Numbered from the stretch's first letter, positions 1 through 9,574 are shown. The stretch: DNA of 64,000 nt from an uncultured Clostridia bacterium (GCA_944392615.1 CALXXF010000005.1:23290-87289), one strand, 5' to 3'. Numbers and translations: made by a program. Notes: generated by a model not told the origin, from the sequence alone.

Positions 1-1
1 T

Positions 2-160
2 CCCACGGCAGACTATACCGACTTTATCAAGAGCGAGACCCGTTATGCAAGACTTGTACAGCAGTTCCCCGAAAGAGCAAATGAGCTCTTTGAGAAGGCT
101 GTCAAGAACGCTCAGGCAAAGTACGACAGACTCACGAAGTACAGCAAGCTCTACGAATAA
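2..160 (+). CDS. nifJ: Pyruvate:ferredoxin oxidoreductase, C-terminal end (partial)
   Basis: Only the last 52 codons lie in the window; the 5' part is off the left edge. The translated tail (DFIKSETRYARL, FPERANELF, then a Lys/Tyr-rich helix ending in KLYE) matches the extreme C-terminus of the large single-chain pyruvate:ferredoxin (flavodoxin) oxidoreductases of clostridia. The family decarboxylates pyruvate with CoA to acetyl-CoA and CO2 and reduces ferredoxin. A strong terminator follows 25 bases after the stop. The link to the hydrogenase genes at the other end of the window is metabolic. The call rests on a short tail, so the exact 2-oxoacid substrate is not proven. Confidence 0.8.
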   Translation, partial: PTADYTDFIKSETRYARLVQQFPERANELFEKAVKNAQAKYDRLTKYSKLYE

Positions 161-185
161 AAAGAAAACGTCAAGGCATAAAAAG

Positions 186-219
186 AAAAGCCCTCCATTT
201 TGTGCGGAGGGCTTTTCTT
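186..219 (+). terminator. Intrinsic terminator after nifJ
   Basis: An 11-bp perfect stem (AAAAGCCCTCC / GGAGGGCTTTT) with a 9-base loop runs directly into a T-rich tract. It ends the nifJ transcript. Confidence 0.9.
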
Positions 220-562
220 ATGCTGTTTATGAAATGCAGGTGTCTTGTGAATCTCTGGTGCTTTTCTCACGTGGATGTGGGTGCGAAAATATCGGGACAG
301 AGCCGTGTACAGGACTCTACAGCGCGGCATGCTTCCTGTGTATAACGAGCCCTCCTGGAGAAAAAAGTCATCGCCGGGCTCTTTCGCTTGCGTATCAGGA
401 GAGCGGAGTGTTTCACGGTTATTCCTGGCGTTTGGCGGTTGCGTTTTAGATCCTACGATATTTACACCTTTGGGTGCGTGCTTAAGCGACAGGTGTACTA
501 CGCACTCTTCTGAAGCGCACCCTTCAGGGTCTCACCGCTTCGGACACTGTTTGGAGATACTG
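220..562. other. Intergenic spacer between nifJ terminator and yitT-like gene
   Basis: About 340 bases lie between the nifJ terminator and the 3' end of the leftward YitT-type gene. The only structure I see is a small perfect hairpin (CTGAAG, 6-base loop, CTTCAG) near 512-529, which could be part of the 3' end of the leftward transcript. I found no convincing ORF, tRNA or riboswitch. Confidence 0.4.
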
Positions 563-1396
563 TCAGGGTGTGTTGTCGGACGGAATTGAGGAAAAAAACG
601 CATCCGGGTCTGTGTCGAGGATCAGGCTGCTCATTTTCCGAAAATCCGAGCGCGCAGATGTGAAAAGCAGCGCTGTGAAATCCCTTCCTTCCATGCTTCC
701 GTCTATTACAAAGGGACGTATGTGAAATTCTCCGGCGAGTTTTTTTTCTATAACAGAGCAACGCCCGCTCAATACAAGCACGCTTATCCTTCTTCTGCCC
801 ATTCGCAGAACCCTGTCGAAAGCAACACTGAATACAAGAACCGTTACCATGGAATAAAGAGCCTTTTCGATACTGCGTGTAAACAGAGCGTTAAGAGCCA
901 CGACCGCCCCGTCACCTATTAAGAATATCGCTCCGGGCTTGAGGGCAGGGCGCTTTTTATTTATTATTTTTACTAAAATATCTACTCCCCCTGTGCTGGC
1001 GCCGCCTCTGAAAATCATGCCCACCCCGGCGCCGAGCAATGCGCCGCCGAAGAGCGCGCATAAAAGTATGTCTGACGAAGGAGGGCCCAAAAGAGCCACT
1101 ATGCCGTCTATCCCCAATGTAAGCAGCGATGACAGCACGGTTGCTGTCACTGTGGATAGCATGAATACAGGACCAAAGAATATAAGCCCTGCCACCAGCA
1201 CCGGAATGTTGAGAAAGAGAAAAAGAAGTCCTGAGGAGATCCCCGAAATGCCTGAAAGTATTATTGCAATCCCGGAAACTCCTCCGCCTACTATTTCAAC
1301 GGGCGAAAGAAAAAATCCGACCGCCGCTGAGAACAAAACACTTCCCGAGATGATTTGCAAAACGGCAAGTGTACGTGAAGCGGCGGTCTTTTTCAT
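563..1396 (-). CDS. YitT family membrane protein with C-terminal DUF2179 domain
   Basis: This 277-residue protein has five or six hydrophobic helices in its first two thirds and a soluble tail. The motifs VGGGVSGIAII near residue 36 and FRGGASTGGVDIL near residue 130 are characteristic of the YitT/YqfU/YpjC family, and the tail after about residue 205 fits the small DUF2179 domain. Family members are integral membrane proteins of unsettled function. The ATG is preceded by AGAGGA at good spacing. It stands alone, leftward, between a convergent nifJ end and the acetyltransferase gene, with about 180 bases separating it from the latter. Confidence 0.85.
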   Translation of the reverse strand: MKKTAASRTLAVLQIISGSVLFSAAVGFFLSPVEIVGGGVSGIAIILSGISGISSGLLFLFLNIPVLVAGLIFFGPVFMLSTVTATVLSSLLTLGIDGIVALLGPPSSDILLCALFGGALLGAGVGMIFRGGASTGGVDILVKIINKKRPALKPGAIFLIGDGAVVALNALFTRSIEKALYSMVTVLVFSVAFDRVLRMGRRRISVLVLSGRCSVIEKKLAGEFHIRPFVIDGSMEGRDFTALLFTSARSDFRKMSSLILDTDPDAFFSSIPSDNTP

Positions 1397-1573
1397 GGCG
1401 ATCCTCTTTCTGTGCGTCCTCTGTCCCGAGCCTGCTGAAAATCTTCCTCACTCCCGCCCGCTTTTCGGTCCTGACGGCGGAAGAAGCGAATTTTTTGATT
1501 TTCGCGTCGTCTACCGCCGTGTTATACATAAGAGGTATACAGGATAAGCCGGATGCAGAAGGAAGGAAACGCG

Positions 1574-2767
1574 CTACACGTTGTCCGGAGAAGGGACGAC
1601 AAGCGGCAGCGGGAACCATGAGGCGGTAAATCCGGGCAGGTTATACGAGCTTCTCCTGTAAAATCCGAAGAGCAGCGCCTGCGCCTCGTTCTGGGACAGC
1701 TTTACGCAAGGAATGCCTTCTGCTGACTTTTCCTGTGACGTTTTGTCGAGGCTTTCTATCAGACAGGCTTTGTCTTTTACCTTTATTTTTAGTATTTCCC
1801 GTGATTTTATACCGTCTATATCGAGTATAAGCTCTCCGTCGCAAATAGTGGAATATGACGCCTTCAGACGAAACAGCGCGCGTATCAGCTTTTCCCAGTT
1901 CAGAATGAGAAAGCACTCGTTTGAGACGCACACAACATTTTCAGACAGTGGCTCAAGCGCGTCGGAGATACCTGTTTCATACGGAGGCACCGCTATCGAC
2001 GCCGAATGAAATTTTTGTGCTATGCAGGCTGCAAATAATGCGGTGTCCTCTGTTTCGTAGGGATAAAATTCGCTTATTCCGTCGCCGTCGTTTTCCCGGA
2101 TACACCAGCCGGCGGGTCTTGAATTTTTGTAGAAGACATATGGCACTGCCTGCCATGTTGTCAGTATATCGTACAGGTCGTCTCTGTTTCTGCGCACGAA
2201 AAAGCTGCGGTTGTTCATGTGGTCGCAAAGCTCGTCAAGGAGCGCCTGGTCACTGCATCCGAGTCGCTCAATGCTCAGTTCGCCTGCCGGCTCAGGCATT
2301 ACTGCAAAAACAGTTCTGGCTGAGAGATTGAAATACCTCATTCCGCTGCACTTTTCGTAGCCGAAATGGTTGTATCTGTGCCTCTTTCCGCTGAGTACGG
2401 AAAGGTCGATACCGTCCTTTATCATGTCTGAAACCGCCGCGTTCATAAGCGCTTTCATCGTGCCCTGCCCTCTTTTCTCAGGGTGCGACGCTACATTTCC
2501 TATTCCGGTGCAGCTGAATCTTTCCCCGGCAATCACATATTCAAGCGGAAATGCGCCTACTGCCCCGGTTATCTTGTCGTTTTCAAGCGAAAAATATGTA
2601 AAATCCTCCGGACGGCGTCCGTGCTTGTATAATTTTGGCAGCAGCTTTCTGAATGATGACGAGTGTCCGTTCATTCCGAACACGTAGTTTATAAAATCAA
2701 TGTAATCCTCATTGTCGGGTCTGTTTCTGAAGTCCTGTTTTTCAGGAAGGCCTTTTCTTATTATCAT
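1574..2767 (-). CDS. Eis-like GNAT family N-acetyltransferase
   Basis: This 397-residue protein has the layout of the Eis-like acetyltransferases: an N-terminal GNAT fold, a second GNAT-like domain and a C-terminal sterol-carrier-like domain. The acetyl-CoA pyrophosphate loop is seen as VASHPEKRGQGTMKALM near residues 91-107, followed by the family signature GKRHRYNHFGYEKCSG. Members transfer acetyl groups from acetyl-CoA to amines, sometimes aminoglycosides, but the substrate cannot be read from sequence. The length is as expected for the family. The start is the ATG at 2767; its ribosome binding site is weak. The gene is monocistronic and leftward. Confidence 0.8.
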   Translation of the reverse strand: MIIRKGLPEKQDFRNRPDNEDYIDFINYVFGMNGHSSSFRKLLPKLYKHGRRPEDFTYFSLENDKITGAVGAFPLEYVIAGERFSCTGIGNVASHPEKRGQGTMKALMNAAVSDMIKDGIDLSVLSGKRHRYNHFGYEKCSGMRYFNLSARTVFAVMPEPAGELSIERLGCSDQALLDELCDHMNNRSFFVRRNRDDLYDILTTWQAVPYVFYKNSRPAGWCIRENDGDGISEFYPYETEDTALFAACIAQKFHSASIAVPPYETGISDALEPLSENVVCVSNECFLILNWEKLIRALFRLKASYSTICDGELILDIDGIKSREILKIKVKDKACLIESLDKTSQEKSAEGIPCVKLSQNEAQALLFGFYRRSSYNLPGFTASWFPLPLVVPSPDNV

Positions 2768-2939
2768 ATTCTTATCAAAGCGCGGGCAAGGCGTTATTTA
2801 CAGCCATGCCCGCATACATTTCCTTTCATTTTTTCGGAAATACTTGTCTGGACATTCATCTGAGTGACCTGCAACGGCAGGTATCGGGCAGAAAAAGCCG
2901 CGGCGCAGTTGAACCGTGCCGCGGCTTTACACCTCTTTG

Positions 2940-3245
2940 TCATGAGTCCTTCTTTTCGCATCTGCGGCATATCCTGCGTTCGACGGAGGAGCAGACCATG
3001 CCGACGACGATGGCCGATGCCAAAACAACAGCGGCAAGTTTTACAACAGAAACCGAAAAATCGCCTTTTACAGTGCTTTCCATGAGCGGCTTTGAGAGGC
3101 CTTTGTCCTTGTAAAATCCGCTTGTCATATCGAAGCGGCAGGAATAAAAGGGCCCGGTCTTGTCAGCTTTTGCCATTTTGTCGCCTATATTGCGCATCAT
3201 TTCCTTTTCCTTTTCCATCATTGCAGCTATTCTGGAATTTTTCAT
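2940..3245 (-). CDS. Small single-pass membrane protein of unknown function
   Basis: A 101-residue product begins MKNSRIAAMMEKEKEMM: a charged N-terminal helix, then one transmembrane segment near residues 66-86 (VVKLAAVVLASAIVVG), then a basic/acidic tail with two Cys. I chose the ATG at 3245 because AAGGAAGG sits 6-7 bases upstream; a longer in-frame start at 3293 lacks such a site. I do not recognise the family. Topology suggests a mostly cytoplasmic N-terminus and a short tail across or at the membrane. Confidence 0.6.
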   Translation of the reverse strand: MKNSRIAAMMEKEKEMMRNIGDKMAKADKTGPFYSCRFDMTSGFYKDKGLSKPLMESTVKGDFSVSVVKLAAVVLASAIVVGMVCSSVERRICRRCEKKDS

Positions 3246-3523
3246 TGTTTTTCCTTCCTTTCTGTGAAGCTCGTATATTATGTTTTGCGTCATTACACGA
3301 CGTTATTCCGAATTCCGATTCTTTTATTCGGCGGAAGCAAATGACCATATTATTTTCTTTTACAGTGTAATTATATCAGACAAAGATTGCCATTTCAAGT
3401 GATTAATGCAAAAAAACAAAAAACAGGCGCAAAATACCGAAAAAATCGATAAAGAAACATAAGTAAAACAATAAAGACTCCGGCATCTATTAGACGCGTG
3501 AAAGACACGGGGAAAAGGGGCGC

Positions 3524-3660
3524 GGGACATGCGTGTGCGGGAAAAGAAGTGCAGGGACGTGCGCGCGTGGGTGAAGAGGCGCGCAGGGACGTGCGTGTAC
3601 GGATGAAGGGGCGAGGGGACGTGTGTGAGTGGGCTGAGGGGCGAGGGGACGTGCGATGGA
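3524..3660. repeat. Tandem minisatellite, 30-32 bp unit, about 4.5 copies
   Basis: Units start with GGGACGTG at 3524 (as GGGACATG), 3554, 3586, 3616 and 3646 and are 30, 32, 30 and 30 bases long; the last is partial. Copies differ at several positions. The array is purine-rich on the + strand and lies just upstream of the recG promoter. The open frame across it on the other strand is a by-product of the repeat. Confidence 0.85.
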
Positions 3661-3735
3661 GAAAACGGCGGTCTTAAGCGCTGATCACAGGAGGAACGTT
3701 TTGATGACGTGAGACAGATGCGGGTCAAACTGTCA

Positions 3736-3764
3736 TTGACAAACGCTCCTGCATGTGATATTCT
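3736..3764 (+). promoter_or_regulatory. Sigma-A type promoter of recG
   Basis: TTGACA at 3736-3741, a 17-base spacer containing an extended TGn, and TATTCT at 3759-3764. It lies 72 bases upstream of the recG start codon. Confidence 0.75.
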
Positions 3765-3835
3765 TATCGTGGGGTGGTTTCAATATTCAATGATTAAATA
3801 CACCCCGCGATTATCGATAATTTTAAGGAGATGCC

Positions 3836-5977
3836 ATGCAGAAGCTCACTCTCGACAGTCCGGTCCTGAACGTGCAGGGAATAGGCGACAAGAAAGCAGC
3901 CGCTTTTTCAGCGCTTGGCGTGAGCACTGTAGGCGATCTTCTTTACAGATTCCCGAAGGCCTATCAGAACAGGGGAGACGCTGTCTCTCTTTTGCAGGCT
4001 GCTTCTCTTGACGGCGAGTGCTGCTCTATGATTCTGACCGTCGCCGGTGCACCCTCAACGGTGACACTCAAGGGGAGGATAACGATAACAAAATTTCCCG
4101 TCTTTGACGAAAGCGGGAGATGTACCGCGGTGTTTTTTAATCAGCCCTATATAAAGAACGCCGTGTCGCTCGGAGCGACATACAGGTTCTGGGGAAAGCT
4201 CGTGTACAAGAAGGGAAAGTGGGAGCTTGTAAATCCTCAGTTTGAAGCATACAGTGAAAAGGCGGCTCTTCCGGACTTTGTGGCGGTCTATCACGTGGGC
4301 CGTTCGGTGAGTCAGAAGCTGATGCGCAGTACCGTCGTCTCGGCGCTCTCTTCTCTTGAACCGCCGCCGGGCGTGCTTCCCCATGCTGTTGAAGAAAGGC
4401 GCGGACTCATCCCGCTCTGCCGTGCGCTTTGTGAAATACACATCCCGTCCGATATGCAGGCGCTTACAGCAGCCAAGCGGCGTCTTGCCTTTGAAGAGCT
4501 GTTCATATTCGCCGTGGCTGTAAAAAGAAACAAGGAAGCGTCGAAGCGCTCCTGTAGCGGTACCGCGATCTCTGTGGACCGCAGCGCAACAGAACGTTTT
4601 ATAAGCTCGCTTCCTTTTGAGCTCACCGGTGCGCAGGACAGGGTGGTATGCGAGATACTGACCGACCTTGAAAAAAACTCCGCAATGCACCGCATAATCA
4701 GCGGCGATGTCGGAAGCGGTAAAACGGTATGCGCCGCCGCCGCGGTTTTTGCCGTTGTTTCGGACGGCAGACAGGCGGCGCTTATGGCGCCGACCGAAAT
4801 ACTTGCAAGGCAGCATTATGAGGATCTTGACCGGATGTTTGCGCCGTTCGGGATAAAGACCGCTCTGCTGTCCGGCTCACTTTCCGCAAAGGAAAAAAAA
4901 GAAATAAGGGAAAAACTGAAAAACGGAGCAATTGACTTTGTAGTCGGCACGCATGCCCTTATATCGGAAAGCACATCCTTTTACAATCTTGCTCTTGTAA
5001 TAACAGACGAACAGCACCGGTTCGGGGTAAAGCAGAAGAGCGCCCTTGAATCAAAGGGACCGAGTCCGCATGTTCTTGTCATGAGCGCGACGCCGATACC
5101 CCGCACGCTGGCGCTCGTGCTTTACGGCGATCTTGACATTTCTGTCATAGATACCATGCCTCCACGTAGGAAGAAGGTTTCCACATTTCTTGTTGACGAA
5201 AGCTACCGATCGAGGCTTGACGGCTTTATAGCCAAATGCGCAGGTGAAGGCAGGCAGGTTTACATTGTCTGTCCCGCTATAGATGATACGTCTGATGATG
5301 AGACGGAAGAAGAGTATCAGGAAAAATCACCAGAAAGGGGTAATGACGCCGGCTTTGGCTCCGGAACGTCCGGCAGCCGGGTCAAGCGCGCGGTGGAGTA
5401 TGCTCCGGAGCTTGCGAAGAAGCTGCCCGGCATAAGCGTAGGGTGCCTTCACGGGCGCATGAACCCGCGCGACAAGGAAAAAGTGATGGAAGAGTTCGTC
5501 TCCGGCAGACTCTCTGTCCTTGTTTCCACAACCGTTATAGAAGTGGGCGTCAACGTGCCGAACGCCGTTCTTATGGTTGTCGAAAATGCCGAAAGGTTCG
5601 GGCTTTCACAGCTTCATCAGCTCCGCGGAAGGGTGGGGCGTTCCGAGTACAAATCATGGTGCATACTGGTCAGCAATACCGGAAATGAGGAGTCGCTTGC
5701 GCGTCTTGATGTGCTTTGCAGGACATACGACGGCTACAAAATTGCGCAGGCGGATTTGGAGCAAAGAGGTCCCGGAGACTTCATAGCCCCGTCTGTGGGA
5801 GCCGTCAGACAGCACGGCTCTGCGGGATTTCACGCCGCCTCTCTCTGCAACGATATCTCAATGCTCAACGACGCGTTTTCAGATGCCGAAGAGCTTCTGA
5901 AAAACGACCCGGAGCTTTTGAAAAAGGAAAACAGCGCCATAGCAGCCGCTACGGACGCTCTTGTGCAGCTATCGTGA
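3836..5977 (+). CDS. recG: ATP-dependent DNA helicase RecG
   Basis: The 713-residue enzyme remodels stalled replication forks and Holliday junctions. An N-terminal wedge/OB domain (about 1-230) is followed by the helicase core: Walker A GDVGSGKT near 290, DEQH box near 390, SATPIPRTLAL, and QLRGRVGRS near 595, then the RecG-specific EQRGPGDF. The start ATG has AAGGAGAT upstream and its own promoter. Compared with typical RecG (about 680 residues) there is an acidic insertion near residues 483-515 (DDTSDDETEEEY and following). The last codons and the stop lie in a short tandem repeat. Confidence 0.97.
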   Translation: MQKLTLDSPVLNVQGIGDKKAAAFSALGVSTVGDLLYRFPKAYQNRGDAVSLLQAASLDGECCSMILTVAGAPSTVTLKGRITITKFPVFDESGRCTAVFFNQPYIKNAVSLGATYRFWGKLVYKKGKWELVNPQFEAYSEKAALPDFVAVYHVGRSVSQKLMRSTVVSALSSLEPPPGVLPHAVEERRGLIPLCRALCEIHIPSDMQALTAAKRRLAFEELFIFAVAVKRNKEASKRSCSGTAISVDRSATERFISSLPFELTGAQDRVVCEILTDLEKNSAMHRIISGDVGSGKTVCAAAAVFAVVSDGRQAALMAPTEILARQHYEDLDRMFAPFGIKTALLSGSLSAKEKKEIREKLKNGAIDFVVGTHALISESTSFYNLALVITDEQHRFGVKQKSALESKGPSPHVLVMSATPIPRTLALVLYGDLDISVIDTMPPRRKKVSTFLVDESYRSRLDGFIAKCAGEGRQVYIVCPAIDDTSDDETEEEYQEKSPERGNDAGFGSGTSGSRVKRAVEYAPELAKKLPGISVGCLHGRMNPRDKEKVMEEFVSGRLSVLVSTTVIEVGVNVPNAVLMVVENAERFGLSQLHQLRGRVGRSEYKSWCILVSNTGNEESLARLDVLCRTYDGYKIAQADLEQRGPGDFIAPSVGAVRQHGSAGFHAASLCNDISMLNDAFSDAEELLKNDPELLKKENSAIAAATDALVQLS

Positions 5978-6010
5978 CAGCTATCGTGCAGTTATCGTGC
6001 AGCTCTTGTG
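5966..6010. repeat. 11-bp tandem repeat spanning the recG stop codon
   Basis: Four copies of an 11-base unit (CAGCTATCGTG, with variants CAGTTATCGTG and CAGCTCTTGTG) begin at 5966, 5978, 5989 and 6000, with one extra A after the first. The recG stop at 5975-5977 falls inside the first copy. The rest of the spacer up to 6311 shows no gene. Confidence 0.8.
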
Positions 6011-6311
6011 ATACAGCTTTGCCGCGGCGCCGTGCGTCATTTTCCCTATGCCGACGTGTGCGCTGAGTGCTACTGCCGGCGGTAGGCTGCCGACTATGCA
6101 GACAGTATGTTAGATGCATGCCCTCAGCACGCCGTGACAGTTTCATGGACACATTCATGCGGAGCAACCCCGCCCGTTGTTTTTCCCGACGCAGAGCTTG
6201 CAGGGCTTTTCAGAAATTTCTTGCCCTGCCTGTTTATCTGACATTATGTTTTAACCGCTTTCCGCGGTACGGGGCGATATGCTCTGTCCACGGAAAACTA
6301 TCGGAGATATC

Positions 6312-6824
6312 ATGAAAAAAGATTTTTCTAAAGACAGCACATGCTGCTTTACCGGACACAGAGATATACCGCGCGATGAATACATGACGACGGCGGAGCT
6401 GCTCTCACGTTGTGCAGAGCGTCTCATCCTCGCAGGCTTCAACAGGTTTATCTGCGGCGGCGCTCTCGGATTTGACACCGTTGCCGCTGTTTCTGTTATA
6501 AATCTCAGGGAAAAATATCCTGATATATGTCTTTTCATGGCGCTGCCCTGTCCGGACCAGGATATAAAGTGGATGCAGAAGGACAGGATATTCTACCGCA
6601 AGATTCTCGAAAGAGCGGATGAGACAGTAGTGCTCTCCGACAGTTATACGAAGGGTTGTATGATGCGGCGGAACCGCTACATGGTCGACAACAGCTCTGT
6701 TTGTATCTGCTATGTGAATAAAAATTCAGGGGGCTCTTTTTACACAATGAATTACGCTGTAAATTCAGGGCTCAGGGTAATCAACATTGCAGATATGACC
6801 AAAGGGGGCGCCAGGAATGCTTGA
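6312..6824 (+). CDS. SLOG family protein (DUF1273/YspA-like)
   Basis: The 170-residue protein opens with CCFTGHRDIP, the hallmark of the SLOG-superfamily DUF1273/YspA group, followed by the Rossmann-like FICGGALGFDTVAA segment near 45-60 and the C-terminal GGSFYTMNYA stretch. SLOG proteins bind nucleotides or nucleotide-derived ligands; the function of this group is not settled. The ATG at 6312 has GGAGAT just upstream; longer in-frame starts lack one. The 3' end overlaps prmC by 8 bases, so the two are likely translationally coupled. Confidence 0.8.
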   Translation: MKKDFSKDSTCCFTGHRDIPRDEYMTTAELLSRCAERLILAGFNRFICGGALGFDTVAAVSVINLREKYPDICLFMALPCPDQDIKWMQKDRIFYRKILERADETVVLSDSYTKGCMMRRNRYMVDNSSVCICYVNKNSGGSFYTMNYAVNSGLRVINIADMTKGGARNA

Positions 6825-7584
6825 AGGGTATGAGGAAAGAGAGCTCATCTCCTCTTTCAGGCGAAAGGGCATTTCCAAAAATGAATATGCCGCTCTCCTT
6901 GAGGCGGCGGAAAAGGAGCTTGAAAGAGGACGTCCGCTGGCATATATTACCGGCGAACAGCCCTTTTACAACCTTGCTTTTTATGTGGACGAAAGAGTGC
7001 TCGTACCGCGTCCGGACACAGAACGCGTGGTTGAAAAGGCTCTCGCACTTGCCCCGCCCGGCTCGTTTTTTGCAGATCTGTGCACGGGAAGCGGGTGCAT
7101 AGCCCTCACACTCCTTTACAACAGGCGCGACCTCACCGCAGCCGCGTTCGACATATCCGCAGACTCCCTTGAAGTGGCGCGCCGGAATACGGAGCGGCTT
7201 GGGCTTTCCGACAGGATCGAATACCATGTTGAAGACGTTTTAAAACCCGCGAGCTTCAGGCGCAGTTTTGATTTTATTATTTCAAATCCGCCTTATATAA
7301 AAACTGGCAGCATATCCGATTATCCCTCCCTTTCGTTTGAGCCCCACAGCGCACTGGACGGCGGGAGAGACGGGCTTGACTTTTACAGGGCAATAGTTGA
7401 AAACTGGAGCTGCCTTCTTTCCCCAGACGGTTTTTTTCTCTTTGAGATAGGCTACGATCAGGCTGCCGATATCATAAAAATAGCCGGAAACGCCGGGTTT
7501 TCATGCGGCATTTTCAGAGATTACGGCGGAAACGACAGAGTTGCGCTTCTTAAGAAAAAGCAGGTACAGTTCGGCGCTCTCTGA
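6817..7584 (+). CDS. prmC: Peptide chain release factor N5-glutamine methyltransferase PrmC
   Basis: This 255-residue protein methylates the Gln of the GGQ motif of release factors RF1/RF2 using S-adenosylmethionine. Visible are the N-terminal helical domain with RPLAYITGEQPF near 46-57, VPRPDTE near 70, the SAM-binding motif FADLCTGSGCIAL near 86-98, and the NPPYI catalytic motif near 158. It overlaps the SLOG gene by 8 bases. It is not beside prfA as in many Firmicutes. Confidence 0.93.
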   Translation: MLEGYEERELISSFRRKGISKNEYAALLEAAEKELERGRPLAYITGEQPFYNLAFYVDERVLVPRPDTERVVEKALALAPPGSFFADLCTGSGCIALTLLYNRRDLTAAAFDISADSLEVARRNTERLGLSDRIEYHVEDVLKPASFRRSFDFIISNPPYIKTGSISDYPSLSFEPHSALDGGRDGLDFYRAIVENWSCLLSPDGFFLFEIGYDQAADIIKIAGNAGFSCGIFRDYGGNDRVALLKKKQVQFGAL

Positions 7585-7972
7585 CAGGCTCAGCTGTTTC
7601 GCTCTTTTTTTGCTGTTTTCAGAAGTTATTATTCAAAAAGCGCTCGCTCTGCAAGCGCATGTATTTTCGGTTGCCGGCGTTTGCCCGGACAAGCATCTCA
7701 TGGTGATAGCGAGAATACAAAATGCAGGCTGAAACGCACAGGCTTTCGTAAAAGCCGCAATGCGCCGGGCTCATGCACCACGGGATTATTCCTGCAGCGG
7801 GCGCGATACTGTCTTTTCGCCGTAGAGCGGACGCAATAATGCCTTCTGTTTTGAAGCGGACGCGATACCGCCTCATGCTGCGGCGCAGGCTCCTGATGCC
7901 TGCAACAGCGACAGATATCAGATATATGTTTGAAATAAAGAAAAGATAATCCTGCTGAAAGGGGTTGCCGAT
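7585..7972. other. 388-base spacer with a degenerate 30-bp tandem repeat
   Basis: No gene was found. A degenerate repeat of 29-30 bases runs from 7796 to about 7876: copies begin AGCGGGCGCGATACTG (7796), AGCGGACGCAATAATG (7826) and AGCGGACGCGATACCG (7855). A T-run at about 7605-7611 lacks a clear stem, so I do not call a terminator for prmC. The cimA ribosome binding site GAAAGGGG is at 7957-7964. Confidence 0.6.
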
Positions 7973-9574
7973 TTGAAGATACAGGTCTATGACACAACAC
8001 TGCGCGACGGAGCTCAGGGCTTCGGAATTTCCTTTACGCGCAACGACAAACTTAACATCATATCCGCTCTTGACAAGCTTGGCGTAGATTATATTGAAGC
8101 CGGCAATTTTGCTATAGACGAGGATATGAAGATATTTGAGGCGTGCGACGGTATAAAGCTGAAGAACGCAAGGCTCGTCGCCTTCGGCAGTACCTGCCGT
8201 CCGGGCACGAAAGCGGCGGACGACCCGCTTCTGCGCCGGATAACCGAAACGGCTGTTGAAGATATCTGCGTTTTCGGCAAGAGCAGGCTTCTCCATGTAG
8301 AGGAGATTCTTCGCACCACGCCCGACGAAAATCTGAGGATAATATACGATACGATAAGTTTTCTTAAGTCACGCGGGAAGAGGGTTATTTTTGATGCCGA
8401 GCAGTTTTTTGACGGCTATTCCGACGACCCGCCATACGCTGTAAACGTCCTGAGAACTGCAAGGGAGGCGGGTGCGGACTCAATCGTCCTCTGCGATACC
8501 AACGGCGCCATGCTTCCGGATGTGATCGGTATGGTCTGCTCGCACATTCACAGAATGATGCCGGATGTAAACCTCGGTATACACTGTCACAACGACCTCG
8601 GAATGGCTGTTGCATGCACGCTTGAGGCGGTTATATCAGGAGTCTCACAGATACATGTAACTGTTTCTGGTATAGGCGAAAGATGCGGCAATACAAATCT
8701 CAACACTATAGTCCCGCTGCTTCAGCTCAAAATGGGATACAACGTCATACCTCCCGAAAATCTCAGAAATCTGACTCAGACAGCCAGGTATGTAAATGAA
8801 ATTGCAAACAACGCCTTTGATGAAAGCGAACCGTTTGTGGGAGGAAGCGCGTTTACACACAAAGCTGGCATGCATGTAGACGCCGTTAACAAAAATCCCG
8901 CGTCGTTTGAACACACAGAGCCGGAATCGGTTGGTAATGAAAGAAACATCCTCATATCCGCTCTGTCGGGCAAGAGCGCCGTTCATTCCAAAATGCTCGG
9001 TATTCTTCCCGGTATAACGAAGGATTCTCCGCTCGTTGCGGCAGGCACACAAAGAATAAAGCAGCTTGAGGCGCAGGGCTACCGCTTTGAGGACGCCGAA
9101 GCGTCCCTGTCTTTAAGACTGCGCGAGATTATCTGCCCCGAACAGGGGGACGACCTCGGCGGTTTTTTCAAGCTTATGAGCTTCAACGTCATGATAAGCG
9201 AGTCTAAAAGTGAGATAAAGCCGGTTTGCTCCGCTGTAGTCAAAATAAAGGTGGGAGACAGCGAGGAAATAACCGCCGCAGAGGGGCAGGGACCTGTAAA
9301 CGCCCTCGACCTTGCCTTGAGAAAGGCCCTTTCCCGCTTCTATCCGAAAATATCCCAGATACGTCTCTGTGATTACAAGGTGCGGGTACTTGATTCCGGA
9401 AGCGAAAATACCGCTTCAAAGGTGCTCGTTAGAGTCAGTACCACAGACAACAAGAGCGTGTGGAGGACAGTCGGGGTGTCTCCGGACATAATAGACGCAA
9501 GCTGGCAGGCGCTTTCCGATTCCATGATATATTTTCTTGAAAAAGAAAAGGCAAGTGCCGGCGCAGGGAAGTAA
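7973..9574 (+). CDS. cimA: (R)-citramalate synthase
   Basis: The 533-residue product condenses pyruvate and acetyl-CoA to (R)-citramalate, the first step of the threonine-independent route to isoleucine. The HMGL-like TIM barrel shows DTTLRDGAQ at 7-15, HCHNDLGMA near 204-212 (metal ligands) and GERCGNTNL near 235. The C-terminal third (after about 400) is the LeuA-type regulatory dimer domain, normally bound by isoleucine. Length and the GAQGFGISF variant fit CimA rather than LeuA. Translation starts at a TTG with GAAAGGGG 8 bases upstream. 2-isopropylmalate synthase is the alternative but less likely. Confidence 0.85.
   Translation: MKIQVYDTTLRDGAQGFGISFTRNDKLNIISALDKLGVDYIEAGNFAIDEDMKIFEACDGIKLKNARLVAFGSTCRPGTKAADDPLLRRITETAVEDICVFGKSRLLHVEEILRTTPDENLRIIYDTISFLKSRGKRVIFDAEQFFDGYSDDPPYAVNVLRTAREAGADSIVLCDTNGAMLPDVIGMVCSHIHRMMPDVNLGIHCHNDLGMAVACTLEAVISGVSQIHVTVSGIGERCGNTNLNTIVPLLQLKMGYNVIPPENLRNLTQTARYVNEIANNAFDESEPFVGGSAFTHKAGMHVDAVNKNPASFEHTEPESVGNERNILISALSGKSAVHSKMLGILPGITKDSPLVAAGTQRIKQLEAQGYRFEDAEASLSLRLREIICPEQGDDLGGFFKLMSFNVMISESKSEIKPVCSAVVKIKVGDSEEITAAEGQGPVNALDLALRKALSRFYPKISQIRLCDYKVRVLDSGSENTASKVLVRVSTTDNKSVWRTVGVSPDIIDASWQALSDSMIYFLEKEKASAGAGK

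Noticed and set aside
3360..3728. Leftward frame of about 120 codons rich in Ser/Pro/His-Val repeats
   Set aside because: Its sequence is just the translation of the 30-bp minisatellite; no ribosome binding site or homology pattern.
4055..4816. Leftward 253-codon frame
   Set aside because: It lies inside recG on the opposite strand and is rich in Arg/His/Cys, typical of a shadow frame.
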